Below are positions 8,034-17,254 of a DNA stretch of 64,000 nt, piece by piece. Position numbers and translations under genes: made by a program. Origin of the DNA: Agrobacterium tumefaciens (GTDB taxonomy: Bacteria > Pseudomonadota > Alphaproteobacteria > Rhizobiales > Rhizobiaceae). The stretch covers positions 1-64,000 of the forward strand of contig JAGIAH010000005.1 in assembly GCA_017744915.1 (NCBI GenBank), in the 5' to 3' direction. Under the pieces are notes generated by a model, which was given only the letters and a program-made list of their open reading frames with translations, ran no database searches and had not been told where the DNA came from. Within the stretch, counting starts at the first letter, position 1. Each line of letters begins with the position of its first letter.

Positions 8034-9911
8034 ATGACCATGACCGCAAACGCGAATGACGACGTCTTTGTGCTCGACGGCGAGTTGTTGCATACCGCCC
8101 CGGTAACGGGCTCGTGGTTCATGCGCCCCATCGAGGCGGTTGCGGCCGTGCTTTTGGCGGTGATGATCGGCCTGCTTCTGCTTGGCGTGACCTCCCGTTA
8201 TGCGCTGCATCTGCCGATCGTCTGGATCGATGAAACGGCGTCGCTGTGCTTCCTGTGGTTTGCCATGCTGGGCGCGGCGATTGCGATCGATCGCAGCGAA
8301 CACCTGCGCCTGACGCTGTTTCTCAACATGTTCCCGCAACGTGTTCTCGGCTACATCAATTCGCTGGCTCTGATGCTGGTGGCGACATTTCTTGCGGCAA
8401 TTATCAAACCCGCCATGGAATATGCCATCGAGGAATGGGTGGTCACGTCAGCGGCGCTGAATATTCCGATGTCGTTTCGCGCCGCGGCGCTGCCGGTGGG
8501 CGCCTGCCTGATGCTGCTCCTGGTTCTCAACAATCTGTTCAGACGGGAAAAGCTACGCGATATCATCGCCGCCTTCGCCACCGTCGCGGTCGCCTCCACC
8601 CTACTCTATCTGGCATCGCCGGTGCTGGAATCCCTCGGCAATCTCAATCTGGCGATCTTCCTCGGTCTGTTCGTCGCGGTGTTTCTGGTGCTGGGCGTGC
8701 CGATCGCCTTCTGCTTTGGCCTTGGAACGCTCGCTTATCTGACCTTCACCACCTGGGTTCCGACGATCGTGATGATCGGGCGCATGGATGAGGGCATGTC
8801 GGGCATCATTCTGCTCTCGGTGCCGGTGTTCGTGCTACTGGGTTGCGTGCTCGACGCGACCGGCATGGGCAGAGCGATCGTGGAGCTTCTGTCGTCGATG
8901 TTCGGTCACATCCGCGCGGGCATGTCCTATGTGCTGCTCGGTTCGCTGTTCCTTGTCTCCGGCATTTCCGGCTCCAAGGTTTCCGATATGGCGACCGTCG
9001 CGCCGGCGCTGTTTCCGGAAATGAAACGGCGTGGCCACAAGCCGAAGGAAATGATCGCGCTTCTGGCAACCGGCGCCGCCATGGCCGATACGGTTCCGCC
9101 CTCCATCGTGCTGATCGTCCTTGGGTCTGCGGCGGGTGTGTCGATTGCCGGCCTCTTCACCTCCGGCTTCATGATCGCCATGGTGCTGCTTCTGGTGCTG
9201 GCGGTGCTCGCCCGCTGGAAGGCGCGGCACGAAAACATGGAAGGCGCAAAGCGCACCCCGTGGCCGCTGGTTGGCAAGGCGGCCCTTGTCGCCGCCCCCG
9301 CGCTCGTTCTGCCCTTTCTCATCCGCAGCCTGGTGGGCGGCGGCGTGGCGACGGCAACCGAAGTCTCCACCATTGCGGTGCTCTATGCCATGATCATCGG
9401 AGCGGTGCTTTATGGCGGTATCAGCCTGAGGAAACTCTATTCGATGCTGGTCGAGACAGCCGCCTTGTCCGGGGCGATCCTGCTGATCCTCGGCTGCGCC
9501 TCGGCCATGGCCTGGGGACTGACCCAGAGCGGTTTCGCATTCCAGCTCACCGCCATGATTACCGATCTGCCGGGCGGCTGGATGACCTACATGGTGGTGT
9601 CGATCCTGATCTTCATGATCCTGGGCTGTGTGCTGGAAGGACTGCCGGCCATCGTTCTGCTCGCACCGATCATGTTCCCCATCGCCCGCACGCTCGGCAT
9701 CAACGACATTCATTATTCGATGGTTGTGGTGGTCGCCATGAATATCGGCCTGATGGCCCCGCCCATCGGCATCGGCTTTTACATCGCGTGCAAGATCGGC
9801 AACGTCTCGCCGGATGAAGCCATGGGCGCCATCTGGCCCTATCTCGCGGCCATGGTCATCGGCCTGCTGTTAATTGCCGCAGTTCCGGGATTTTCGACCA
9901 TTCTGCTCTAA
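8034..9911 (+). CDS. TRAP transporter fused permease (DctQ-DctM type)
   Basis: 625-residue inner-membrane protein joining the small TRAP subunit (about residues 25-170, four membrane segments, with the WIDETASLCFLWFAMLG stretch typical of DctQ) to the large DctM subunit (about 190-620, roughly a dozen membrane segments). With the binding protein encoded next it would drive sodium-coupled uptake of an organic acid. I chose the ATG at 8034 because GAGAGGAGG lies 4 bases upstream. The frame stays open further 5' but without a ribosome binding site. First gene of a catabolic operon, so the substrate is probably a carboxylate later activated to a CoA thioester. Confidence 0.9.
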   Translation: MTMTANANDDVFVLDGELLHTAPVTGSWFMRPIEAVAAVLLAVMIGLLLLGVTSRYALHLPIVWIDETASLCFLWFAMLGAAIAIDRSEHLRLTLFLNMFPQRVLGYINSLALMLVATFLAAIIKPAMEYAIEEWVVTSAALNIPMSFRAAALPVGACLMLLLVLNNLFRREKLRDIIAAFATVAVASTLLYLASPVLESLGNLNLAIFLGLFVAVFLVLGVPIAFCFGLGTLAYLTFTTWVPTIVMIGRMDEGMSGIILLSVPVFVLLGCVLDATGMGRAIVELLSSMFGHIRAGMSYVLLGSLFLVSGISGSKVSDMATVAPALFPEMKRRGHKPKEMIALLATGAAMADTVPPSIVLIVLGSAAGVSIAGLFTSGFMIAMVLLLVLAVLARWKARHENMEGAKRTPWPLVGKAALVAAPALVLPFLIRSLVGGGVATATEVSTIAVLYAMIIGAVLYGGISLRKLYSMLVETAALSGAILLILGCASAMAWGLTQSGFAFQLTAMITDLPGGWMTYMVVSILIFMILGCVLEGLPAIVLLAPIMFPIARTLGINDIHYSMVVVVAMNIGLMAPPIGIGFYIACKIGNVSPDEAMGAIWPYLAAMVIGLLLIAAVPGFSTILL

Positions 9912-9914
9912 GAT

Positions 9915-9936
9915 CATGGCGGGTGACCCGGCCATG
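9915..9936 (+). other. Intercistronic stem-loop after the TRAP permease
   Basis: CATGGC and GCCATG form a 6-bp stem enclosing a GGG-TGA-CCC inner hairpin, directly after the permease stop and before the binding-protein gene. There is no U-run. It fits a processing or mRNA-stabilising element that allows more binding protein than permease. Confidence 0.45.
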
Positions 9937-9974
9937 CCAATTAAACGACTGCTTTATTTTGGGAGGAAAAAGCA

Positions 9975-10985
9975 ATGAATATCAACAGACGTACCATGCT
10001 TACCGGCGCCGGTTCCGCCGTTCTGGCGACCGCCTTCGTATCGCGCGCCCGCGCTGCCCAGTATAATTACAAATATGCCAACAACCTGCCTGCCGTGCAC
10101 CCCATGAACATTCGTGCCAAGGAGGCTGCCGACCGTATCGCCAAGGAAACCGACGGACAGGTCAATATCAGCATCTTCCCCAGCAGCCAGCTTGGCGCCG
10201 ATACGGACGTTCTGAGCCAGGTACGCTCGGGCGGCGTCGAGTTCTTCACGCTTTCGCCGCTGATCCTGTCGACGCTGGTGCCGAACGCCTCGATCAGCGG
10301 CATCGGCTTCGCATTTCCGAATTATGATTCAGTCTGGGCCGCCATGGATGGCGATCTCGGCAAATATGTGCGCGGCGAAATCGCCAAGCAGAACCTCGTT
10401 GCCATGGATACGATCTGGGATAACGGTTTCCGCCAGATCACCAGCGCATCAAAGCCCATCGCCACGCCGGCCGATCTCGAAAGCTTCAAGATCCGCGTGC
10501 CGGTAAGCCCGCTCTGGACCTCGATGTTCAAGGCCTTCAAATCGGCCCCTGCCTCGATCAACTTCGCGGAAGTCTACACGGCGCTGCAGACCGGGGTGGT
10601 CGATGGTCAGGAAAATCCGCTGGCAATCATTTCCACCGCCAAGCTGTTCGAAGTGCAGAAGTTCTGCTCGGTGACCAATCACATGTGGGATGGTTTCTGG
10701 TTCCTGGCCAACAAGCGCGCCTGGGAGCGGCTGCCGGACGATCTGCGCGCCATCGTTGCCAAGAACCTCAACCAGTCCGGCAAGGATGAACGCGCCGATG
10801 TGGCGAAGCTGAATGCCTCGGTGAAGGAAGATCTGGTTTCCAAGGGCATGACCTTCAACGACACGGATGCGACGCTCTTCCGCGCCGCGCTGAAGGAAGC
10901 GGGCTTCTATTCCGAGTGGAAGGGCAAATATGGCGATGAAGCCTGGGCCATTCTCGAAAAAGCCGTCGGCGCAAGCCTGACCTGA
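9975..10985 (+). CDS. TRAP transporter substrate-binding protein (DctP family)
   Basis: 336 residues. The N-terminus carries a twin-arginine type signal (NRRTML followed by a hydrophobic stretch, cleavage after RARA near residue 28). The mature protein has the DctP pattern, with PMNIRAKEAADRI, SQLGADTDVLSQVRSG and the GLKIRVP-like stretch SFKIRVPVSPLW, whose arginine normally contacts the substrate carboxylate, and the later QTGVVDGQENPL. It is periplasmic and delivers ligand to the fused permease at 8034. Preceded by a GGGAGG ribosome binding site and flanked on both sides by stem-loops. Confidence 0.92.
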   Translation: MNINRRTMLTGAGSAVLATAFVSRARAAQYNYKYANNLPAVHPMNIRAKEAADRIAKETDGQVNISIFPSSQLGADTDVLSQVRSGGVEFFTLSPLILSTLVPNASISGIGFAFPNYDSVWAAMDGDLGKYVRGEIAKQNLVAMDTIWDNGFRQITSASKPIATPADLESFKIRVPVSPLWTSMFKAFKSAPASINFAEVYTALQTGVVDGQENPLAIISTAKLFEVQKFCSVTNHMWDGFWFLANKRAWERLPDDLRAIVAKNLNQSGKDERADVAKLNASVKEDLVSKGMTFNDTDATLFRAALKEAGFYSEWKGKYGDEAWAILEKAVGASLT

Positions 10986-11005
10986 TCGATCTTCTGAACA
11001 ACTGG

Positions 11006-11022
11006 CCCCGCTTCCAGCGGGG
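11006..11022 (+). other. Perfect 7-bp intercistronic stem-loop
   Basis: CCCCGCT and AGCGGGG with a 3-base loop, 20 bases after the binding-protein stop and ending 11 bases before the next start. No U-run follows. It likely protects the binding-protein transcript and may also reduce access to the GCGGGG region upstream of the dehydrogenase start. Confidence 0.5.
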
Positions 11023-11033
11023 TCGACTTGCTT

Positions 11034-11864
11034 ATGTCTGATATTGGAATGGAGACTGTTTTGACAGGTCGCCTGAGGGGAAAACGCGCACTTGTGTTTG
11101 GCGCAGGATCATCGGGTCCGGGGTTTGGCAATGGCAAGGCCGCCGCCATGCAGTTTGCCCGCGAAGGCGCGCGCGTGGCCTGTGTCGATCTCTCCGCCGA
11201 GGCCGCTGAAGAGACCGCCGAGATCATTCGCGGTGAAGGCTTCGAGGCACTTGCAATCGCTGCCGATGTCACCGTGCTGCAGTCTGTATCGGACACGGTC
11301 GCCCGCACCTGCGAGGCCTTTGGCGGCATTGATATTCTGCACAACAACGTCGGTGTGACGCATATGGGCGGCCCGGTCGAGCTGGACGAGGAACGTTTTC
11401 GCGCCTCGGTCGATCTCAACATCGGCTCCGTCTATCGCACCGCCAAGGCGGTGCTGCCGGTGATGCTGGCGCAGGGCAGCGGGGCCATCGTCAACATCTC
11501 TTCGCTCGCCTCCATTCGCTGGACCGGCTATCCTTATTTCGCCTATTACGCGATGAAGGCCGCCGTCAACCAGGCGACCGTGGCGCTGGCCATGCAATAT
11601 GCCCGGCAGGGCATTCGCGCCAATTGCATTCTGCCAGGCATGATCGACACTCCGCTGATCTACAAGCAGATCAGCAGCCAATATGCGACAGTCGAAGATA
11701 TGGTGGCGGCGCGCAATGCCGCAGTGCCGGTGGGCCGCATGGGTGATGCCTTCGATATAGCCCGCGCCGCCGCCTTTCTGGCATCCGATGAAGCGAAGTT
11801 CATCACCGGCATTTGTTTGCCGGTCGATGGCGGACAGAGTTGCGCCGTGGGGGCATTTTCCTGA
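11034..11864 (+). CDS. Short-chain dehydrogenase/reductase
   Basis: 276-residue SDR with a Rossmann nucleotide site in variant form (GAGSSGPGFGNG, 23-34), NNVG at 104-107 in place of the usual NNAG, the catalytic serine region NISS near 155 and YxxxK at Y171/K175. The residue pattern DLS after the second strand suggests NAD rather than NADP, which is an inference. ATG 11034 is chosen; ATG 11049 is also possible, as many relatives start close to TGRLRGK. It is third in the TRAP operon and probably oxidises a hydroxyl intermediate of the imported acid. Confidence 0.85.
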   Translation: MSDIGMETVLTGRLRGKRALVFGAGSSGPGFGNGKAAAMQFAREGARVACVDLSAEAAEETAEIIRGEGFEALAIAADVTVLQSVSDTVARTCEAFGGIDILHNNVGVTHMGGPVELDEERFRASVDLNIGSVYRTAKAVLPVMLAQGSGAIVNISSLASIRWTGYPYFAYYAMKAAVNQATVALAMQYARQGIRANCILPGMIDTPLIYKQISSQYATVEDMVAARNAAVPVGRMGDAFDIARAAAFLASDEAKFITGICLPVDGGQSCAVGAFS

Positions 11865-11865
11865 T

Positions 11866-12726
11866 ATGGCCACAACAACGATCCCGGTAGAGAAAGATCT
11901 GACAGGTGCGCGCGCGGTGGACCGGGCGCTGGCGCTGCTCTCCATGGTGGGGCGACACGCGGAACGCGGCGTGGCGCTTTCGGTCATCGTTACCGAAAGC
12001 GGATTGAACAAGCCCACGGCCCGTCGCCTGCTGCTGGCGCTGATCCGCGCCGGCCTTGTCGAGCAGGACGAGGAAACGCGGCGTTATTATCTCGGCGAAG
12101 AAGCCTATGTTCTCGGCAGCCTGTCATCGCGCCGATTTGGACTTCTGCAGATGGCGCAGGACGGACTGACGCGCATTTCCCGCCGCACCGAGGATTCAAG
12201 CTTCCTGTCCGTGCGTCGTGATACTTTTGCGCTGTGCCTATACCGCGAGGAAGGCACCTGGCCGGTGCGAACCCATGCGCTTCAGGCCGGTTTCGAACAC
12301 CCGCTCGGTATCGGCGCAGGATCGCTAGCCATGCTTGCCGCCCTGCCGGATGCCGAAGTGGACGCCGTTATCACCGCCAATAGCGGGATCATCGCAGCGA
12401 ACTATCCCGGCATCACCATCGATGGCCTGTATCGCGACGTCGCGTTGACGCGAGCCAACGGCTATTCGCTCAATCCCGGCCTCATACTTTCAAATTCCTG
12501 GGGCATCGGCGTCGCCATCCGCGCTCCCGATGGCACGGTTGCCGGCGCGCTGAGCATCGCCGCTGTCGATAGCCGCATGCGGCCGGAGCGCCAGCCGGAA
12601 CTGGCAGCACTGCTGCGCGAGGAAGTGACCCGCATCGAAACACGTATCGCAGAAATGATGGCCAGCCGCGCCCGCACGCGCGGCGAAGGCGACACGAAGC
12701 GGCAAACAAGGAGAACGAGCAAATGA
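11866..12726 (+). CDS. IclR-family transcriptional regulator
   Basis: 286 residues: an N-terminal winged helix (about 14-75, including SGLNKPTARRLLLALIRAGLV) and a C-terminal GAF-like effector domain (about 90-265), with a basic tail. IclR proteins usually sense a pathway acid and control adjacent operons. The ATG at 11866 follows the upstream stop by one base, and the stop overlaps the thiolase start (ATGA), so this regulator is embedded inside the operon it most likely controls. The paired palindromes at 7770 and 7878 are candidate sites. Confidence 0.9.
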   Translation: MATTTIPVEKDLTGARAVDRALALLSMVGRHAERGVALSVIVTESGLNKPTARRLLLALIRAGLVEQDEETRRYYLGEEAYVLGSLSSRRFGLLQMAQDGLTRISRRTEDSSFLSVRRDTFALCLYREEGTWPVRTHALQAGFEHPLGIGAGSLAMLAALPDAEVDAVITANSGIIAANYPGITIDGLYRDVALTRANGYSLNPGLILSNSWGIGVAIRAPDGTVAGALSIAAVDSRMRPERQPELAALLREEVTRIETRIAEMMASRARTRGEGDTKRQTRRTSK

Positions 12727-13892
12727 GCAAAGCGCAGATCGTCGGCTGGGCGCATTCGCCCTTTGGCAAATCGGCCCTTGAAAATACCGAACAACTCATG
12801 GCCTCGGTTGTCGCGCCCGCCATGGACCATGCCGGCATCGACGCTGGCGATATCGACGGCATTTTCGTCGGTGTGATGAATAACGGCTTCTCGAAGCAGG
12901 ATTTTCAGGGCGCTTTGGTGGCAATGGGCGATGAGCGGCTTGCCTATACGCCGGCGGTGCGGTTTGAAAATGCCTGCTCGACAGGATCGGCCGCCCTTTA
13001 CAGCGCGATGGATTTCATTGAGGCCGGACGCGGGCGGATTGCACTCGTCGTCGGGGCTGAAAAAATGACGGCGCTACCGACGGCGGAGGTTGGCGAAATT
13101 CTGCTCTCTGCCTGCTACCGGGCGGAAGAGGCCGATATTAGCGGCGGTTTTGCCGGCCAGTTCGGGCGCATCGCCCAGGCCTATTTCCAGCGTTATGGCG
13201 ACCGCTCCGAGGAACTGGCGATGATTGCCGCCAAGAACCATGCCAATGGCGCGGTCAACCCCTATGCGCATATGCGCAAGGATTTCGGCTTCGAGTTCTG
13301 TAACACGGTATCGGAAAAGAACCCCTATGTCGCAGCCCCCCTGCGCCGCACCGACTGCTCGCTGATCTCCGATGGCGCTGCCGCGATCATTCTTGCCGAC
13401 GAGGAAACTGCGGCCACACTCAACCGCGCGATTGGTTTCCGCGGACGCAAACATGTCAACGACATTCTGGCACTCAGCCGCCGCGATCCGCTGGCGTTTG
13501 AAGGCGCACGCCGCGCCTGGGCGGGGTCGCTGGAGCTTGCGGGCGCTACCCTCGATGACCTCTCTTTCGTTGAAACCCATGACTGCTTCACCATCGCCGA
13601 GCTTATTGAATATGAGGCCATGGGGCTGGCGAAGCCCGGTGAAGGCCATAGGGTGGTGCAGGAGGGCACGGCGCTGAAGACCGGCCGCCTGCCGATCAAC
13701 CCATCGGGAGGCCTTAAATCGAAGGGGCATCCCGTCGGAGCGACCGGCGTCTCCATGCACGTCATGGCGGCGATGCAATTGATGGGCGAAGCGGGTGACA
13801 TGCAGATACCGAATGCCTCGCTGGCTGGCGTCTTCAACATGGGGGGCACTGCGGTTGCCAATTACGTGTCGATCATGGAGCGCGTGAAATGA
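12723..13892 (+). CDS. Thiolase-superfamily protein (SCP-x/acetyl-CoA acetyltransferase type)
   Basis: 389 residues. The nucleophilic cysteine is in ENACSTGS (C85), and the HDCFTIAE motif and the GHPVGATG histidine loop complete the thiolase active site. It resembles the lipid-transfer/SCP-x branch, which cleaves beta-keto acyl-CoA thioesters. Such proteins are often paired with a DUF35 OB-fold protein, which is absent here. ATGA overlaps link it to the genes on both sides. With the adjacent acyl-CoA ligase and two SDRs it implies activation, oxidation and thiolytic shortening of the imported acid. Confidence 0.88.
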   Translation: MSKAQIVGWAHSPFGKSALENTEQLMASVVAPAMDHAGIDAGDIDGIFVGVMNNGFSKQDFQGALVAMGDERLAYTPAVRFENACSTGSAALYSAMDFIEAGRGRIALVVGAEKMTALPTAEVGEILLSACYRAEEADISGGFAGQFGRIAQAYFQRYGDRSEELAMIAAKNHANGAVNPYAHMRKDFGFEFCNTVSEKNPYVAAPLRRTDCSLISDGAAAIILADEETAATLNRAIGFRGRKHVNDILALSRRDPLAFEGARRAWAGSLELAGATLDDLSFVETHDCFTIAELIEYEAMGLAKPGEGHRVVQEGTALKTGRLPINPSGGLKSKGHPVGATGVSMHVMAAMQLMGEAGDMQIPNASLAGVFNMGGTAVANYVSIMERVK

Positions 13893-15529
13893 CTATTTCC
13901 AGCGCCGTGCAGCATCCCGCGGGCGGGGTAACGCCCTCCACCACGCGGGTGATGAATCTCTCGCATTTCCTCACCCAGGCAGCACGGCGCAACCCCGATC
14001 ATGTCGGATTCGTCTGGGGCGAAAAGACGTGGAGCTGGGCTCAGATGGAAGCCCGGGTCGACGCCATGGCCCATGCGCTGGTCCATGAATTCGGCGTCAC
14101 GAAGGGAGACCGCATTCTGGTGCAGTCTTCCAATAACAACCAGATGTTCGAATCCATGTTCGCCTGCTTCAGGGTGGGTGCGGTGTGGGTGCCGACCAAC
14201 TACCGCCAGTCCCCCGATGAAGTCGCCTATCTGGCAAAAGCGAGCGGCGCGCGCGGCATGATCTGCGCCAGCGCTTTTCCCGATCATGCGACGGCAAGTC
14301 GTGCGGCAGCCTCGATCGATTTCACCATTTCAATCGGCGCTGCGGAATTCGGTGAGGATTACGATGTGATCGTCGCCCGTCATCTGGGCCGGAGGGTCAG
14401 GAGCGAAGCTGTGAACCGGGATGACCCCTGCTGGTTCTTCTTCACCTCGGGCACCACCGGCCGTCCAAAGGCCGCGGTGCTGACGCACGGCCAGATGGCT
14501 TTTGTCATTACCAACCATCTCTGCGACCTGATGCCTGGAACAGGGCCGGACGACGCATCCATCGTTGTCGCCCCACTCTCACACGGCGCGGGCGTCCATC
14601 AGCTGGTCCAGGTGGCGCACGGCGCAAAAACGGTGCTTCCAGCTTCGGAAAGGCTCGATGTCCCGGCCGTCTGGGCGCTGATCGAAAAATGGCGTATCAC
14701 CAACGTCTTCACTGTGCCGACCATTCTCAAGATGCTGATCGAAGACGCATCCGTCGATCAGTACGATCATTCATCGCTGCGTTACGTCATCTATGCCGGT
14801 GCGCCGATGTATCGCGCCGATCAGAAACGCGCGCTGGCAAAGCTCGGTCCGGTACTGGTGCAATATTTCGGCCTTGGGGAAGTCACCGGCAACATCACGG
14901 TTTTGCCTCCCGCATTCCATAGCGACGAAGACGGCCCAGAAGCGCGGGTCGGCACCTGCGGTTTCGACCGCACCGGCATGGAAGTCCAGATCCAGAACGA
15001 GGCGGGCGAAGAGGTTGGTGCGGGCGAAACCGGTGAAATCTGCGTGATCGGCCCTGCCGTTTTCGCCGGTTACTACGATAACCCGGAGGCCAATGCCAAA
15101 GCCTTCCGCAATGGCTGGTTTCGCACCGGCGACCTTGGCCACCGAGATGAAAACGGCTTCGTCTACATCACCGGCCGCGCCTCCGACATGTATATTTCGG
15201 GCGGGTCGAACATCTATCCTCGGGAGATCGAAGAGAAAATCCTCTTGCACCCCGATATCAGCGAGACTGCGGTTCTGGGCGTGCCCGACGCGGTGTGGGG
15301 CGAGGTGGGCGTGGCAGTTTGTGTGGCGCGCGCGGGCGCGGACATCGCAGGCATCGACCTCAAAGCCTATCTCGAAGGCAAGATGGCCCGCTACAAGCTG
15401 CCGAAAACCGTGGTGTTCTGGGACGCCATGCCGAAATCCGCCTATGGCAAGATCACCAAGAAAATGATCCGCGAAGAGCTGGAAAAACGGGGCCAGATGC
15501 CGGCTTTCGAGGAAAAACGGACGGGCTGA
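13889..15529 (+). CDS. AMP-dependent acyl-CoA synthetase/ligase
   Basis: 546-residue ANL-superfamily enzyme that makes acyl-CoA from acid, ATP and CoA via an acyl-adenylate. Visible are the phosphate loop FFTSGTTGRPKA (about 184-195), the adenine-binding region (YFGLGEVTG), the GWFRTGDLG motif with the conserved aspartate, the hinge YITGRASDMYISGGSNIYP and the C-terminal catalytic lysine near SAYGKITKK. It overlaps the thiolase gene by 4 bases. The substrate is unknown but should be the acid taken up by the TRAP system. Confidence 0.92.
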   Translation: MTISSAVQHPAGGVTPSTTRVMNLSHFLTQAARRNPDHVGFVWGEKTWSWAQMEARVDAMAHALVHEFGVTKGDRILVQSSNNNQMFESMFACFRVGAVWVPTNYRQSPDEVAYLAKASGARGMICASAFPDHATASRAAASIDFTISIGAAEFGEDYDVIVARHLGRRVRSEAVNRDDPCWFFFTSGTTGRPKAAVLTHGQMAFVITNHLCDLMPGTGPDDASIVVAPLSHGAGVHQLVQVAHGAKTVLPASERLDVPAVWALIEKWRITNVFTVPTILKMLIEDASVDQYDHSSLRYVIYAGAPMYRADQKRALAKLGPVLVQYFGLGEVTGNITVLPPAFHSDEDGPEARVGTCGFDRTGMEVQIQNEAGEEVGAGETGEICVIGPAVFAGYYDNPEANAKAFRNGWFRTGDLGHRDENGFVYITGRASDMYISGGSNIYPREIEEKILLHPDISETAVLGVPDAVWGEVGVAVCVARAGADIAGIDLKAYLEGKMARYKLPKTVVFWDAMPKSAYGKITKKMIREELEKRGQMPAFEEKRTG

Positions 15530-15559
15530 CGACATGGCAATCAACCCGGAGGAGACGGC

Positions 15560-16339
15560 ATGACACAGCAGATGACAGGGACAAAAGGCGCTGTCGCAAT
15601 CACCGGCGGCGCATCCGGCATCGGTTTTTCCACCGCACAGCTTCTGATGGCCCGCGGCTGGCAACCCTGGCTGCTGGACCTCAAACGCGAGGCACTGGAT
15701 GCAGCCTGCGAAAAGCTCGGCATCGATGGGGCGCGCGGCATCGTCTGCAACGTGGCGGACGAGGCATCGATTGAGCAGGCTTTCGCCGCCTTGACCTCGG
15801 GCGGCACGGGTCACGCCGGGGATCTGGTGGCCGTCGTCAACAGCGCCGGCATCGGCATCGACAAGCTCTCCATCGAAACCAGCGTCGAGGAATTTCGGCG
15901 CATCGTCGATGTCAATCTCGTCGGCAGCTTCGCGGTAGCGCGTGCCGCTGCGCGTTACTGGCTGGAGCGCGATATTGCCGGCTCCATCGTGAATATCAGC
16001 TCAGTCTCCGGCATGTGCGGCAATCGCGGCCGCAGCGCCTATGGTGCGTCGAAAGGCGGGGTCAATCTCCTCACGATGGTGATGGCAAACGAACTGGGGC
16101 AATCCGGCATCCGCGTCAATGCGATTGCTCCCGGGCCTGTGGATACCCCCCTCACCCAGGCCGTTCATACGGAGAATGTGCGCAGCCAATGGCATAGCCG
16201 CGTTCCCATGCATCGCTATGGCCGGACGGACGAGATCGCCTCCGCCGTGGCGTTCCTCGTGTCGGAGGACGCGAGCTACGTCAACGGCCAGGTGCTTGCC
16301 GTGGACGGCGGGTTCATTACTGCCGGGCTTGCGGTATGA
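15560..16339 (+). CDS. Short-chain dehydrogenase/reductase
   Basis: 259 residues, a classical SDR: GGASGIGF nucleotide loop (16-23), NSAG, NISSVSG with the catalytic serine, and SAYGASKGG with the tyrosine/lysine pair. The C-terminal VNGQVLAVDGG is typical of 3-hydroxyacyl or FabG-like dehydrogenases. A strong GGAGGAG lies upstream. It overlaps the following PPC-domain gene by 4 bases. A role in oxidising a 3-hydroxyacyl-CoA before thiolysis is plausible. Confidence 0.9.
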   Translation: MTQQMTGTKGAVAITGGASGIGFSTAQLLMARGWQPWLLDLKREALDAACEKLGIDGARGIVCNVADEASIEQAFAALTSGGTGHAGDLVAVVNSAGIGIDKLSIETSVEEFRRIVDVNLVGSFAVARAAARYWLERDIAGSIVNISSVSGMCGNRGRSAYGASKGGVNLLTMVMANELGQSGIRVNAIAPGPVDTPLTQAVHTENVRSQWHSRVPMHRYGRTDEIASAVAFLVSEDASYVNGQVLAVDGGFITAGLAV

Positions 16340-17250
16340 TCGACACGGGCACATCAGCGCTTACCCGTCGGATCGTCCATCCCGGCCCGATAACGCCCGA
16401 ACGCTTTCGCGCAATCGGCTGTCACGCGCATCCCGTCGCTCTGACGGCAAGTCCCGGCCTCAACATCAATGAGGCGATTGGTGAGGCCTTTGCGCAGCTG
16501 GGTTTCGAGGGCGGTTACGTCAGACTGAAAAACGTGCCGATGAAGCGACTGCATTACGTCATGCCCGCGGCGGCGCCAGACGACACACATGCCGCGTGGT
16601 ATAGCCAAACCTTTTCCATGCCCGATGGCATTATTCTCGATGCTGGCCTGCATATGGGCCGGCGCGATGGAAAGCCGTTTCTGCACTGCCATGGTTCATG
16701 GAGAAGCGCTGACGGCATTGTCTCGATGGGGCATCTTTTACCCTTCGAGTCCGAATTTGCCGGGGAAACGCCGCTTGAGGCGCTGGCGCTGGATGGGGCG
16801 ATCCTCGACGTCCAGAAGGATGAGGAAACCAATTTCCCCCTCTTCACACCAGTCGCACGACCTCGCAGCCGCGTAGCGTCAGGATTACGGGCGCTGTTAT
16901 GCACGGTGCGGCCCAATACAGATATCTGCGAGGCAATTGAAACGGCTGCCGCGCAATTTGGCCTCCGGGAGGCCGAAGTCGATGGTATCGGAAGCCTGAT
17001 CGGTGCGGATTATGAAGACGGGACGAGCCTCACCGCGTATGCCAGCGAAATCCTCATCCGCGATGGCCGTATCGGCCACTCCTCTGTGGGCCGTGACCAA
17101 GCGACGCTGGATATTTCTATGGTCGATCTTACCAAGCATATCAGCGGCGGGCGGCTGGTGCGCGGCAAAAACCCCGTCTGTGTCACTTTCGAATTACTTA
17201 TGACCGAAAGACAAGCTCCAGAACATTTAACCAGAGAAGATCAGCGCTGA
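16336..17250 (+). CDS. Tandem PPC/DUF296-domain protein
   Basis: 304 residues with two PPC (DUF296) domains. The first (about 20-155) contains PFLHCHGSW followed by GHLLPFESEFAGETP, matching the histidine-rich core of the fold. The second (about 170-290) begins after RVASGLRALLCTVRPNTDI and keeps GSLIGADYEDG. PPC domains occur in plant AT-hook proteins and as stand-alone bacterial proteins of unknown biochemistry. No AT-hook is present here, so a metabolic or ligand-binding role is more likely than DNA binding. Translationally coupled to the SDR, and ends 4 bases from the stop of the convergent LuxR gene. Confidence 0.75.
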   Translation: MIDTGTSALTRRIVHPGPITPERFRAIGCHAHPVALTASPGLNINEAIGEAFAQLGFEGGYVRLKNVPMKRLHYVMPAAAPDDTHAAWYSQTFSMPDGIILDAGLHMGRRDGKPFLHCHGSWRSADGIVSMGHLLPFESEFAGETPLEALALDGAILDVQKDEETNFPLFTPVARPRSRVASGLRALLCTVRPNTDICEAIETAAAQFGLREAEVDGIGSLIGADYEDGTSLTAYASEILIRDGRIGHSSVGRDQATLDISMVDLTKHISGGRLVRGKNPVCVTFELLMTERQAPEHLTREDQR

Positions 17251-17254
17251 CACA

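Noticed and set aside
14771-15814. 347-codon minus-strand frame opposite the acyl-CoA ligase
   Set aside because: Overlaps the conserved C-terminal half of the ligase and has no recognisable product.
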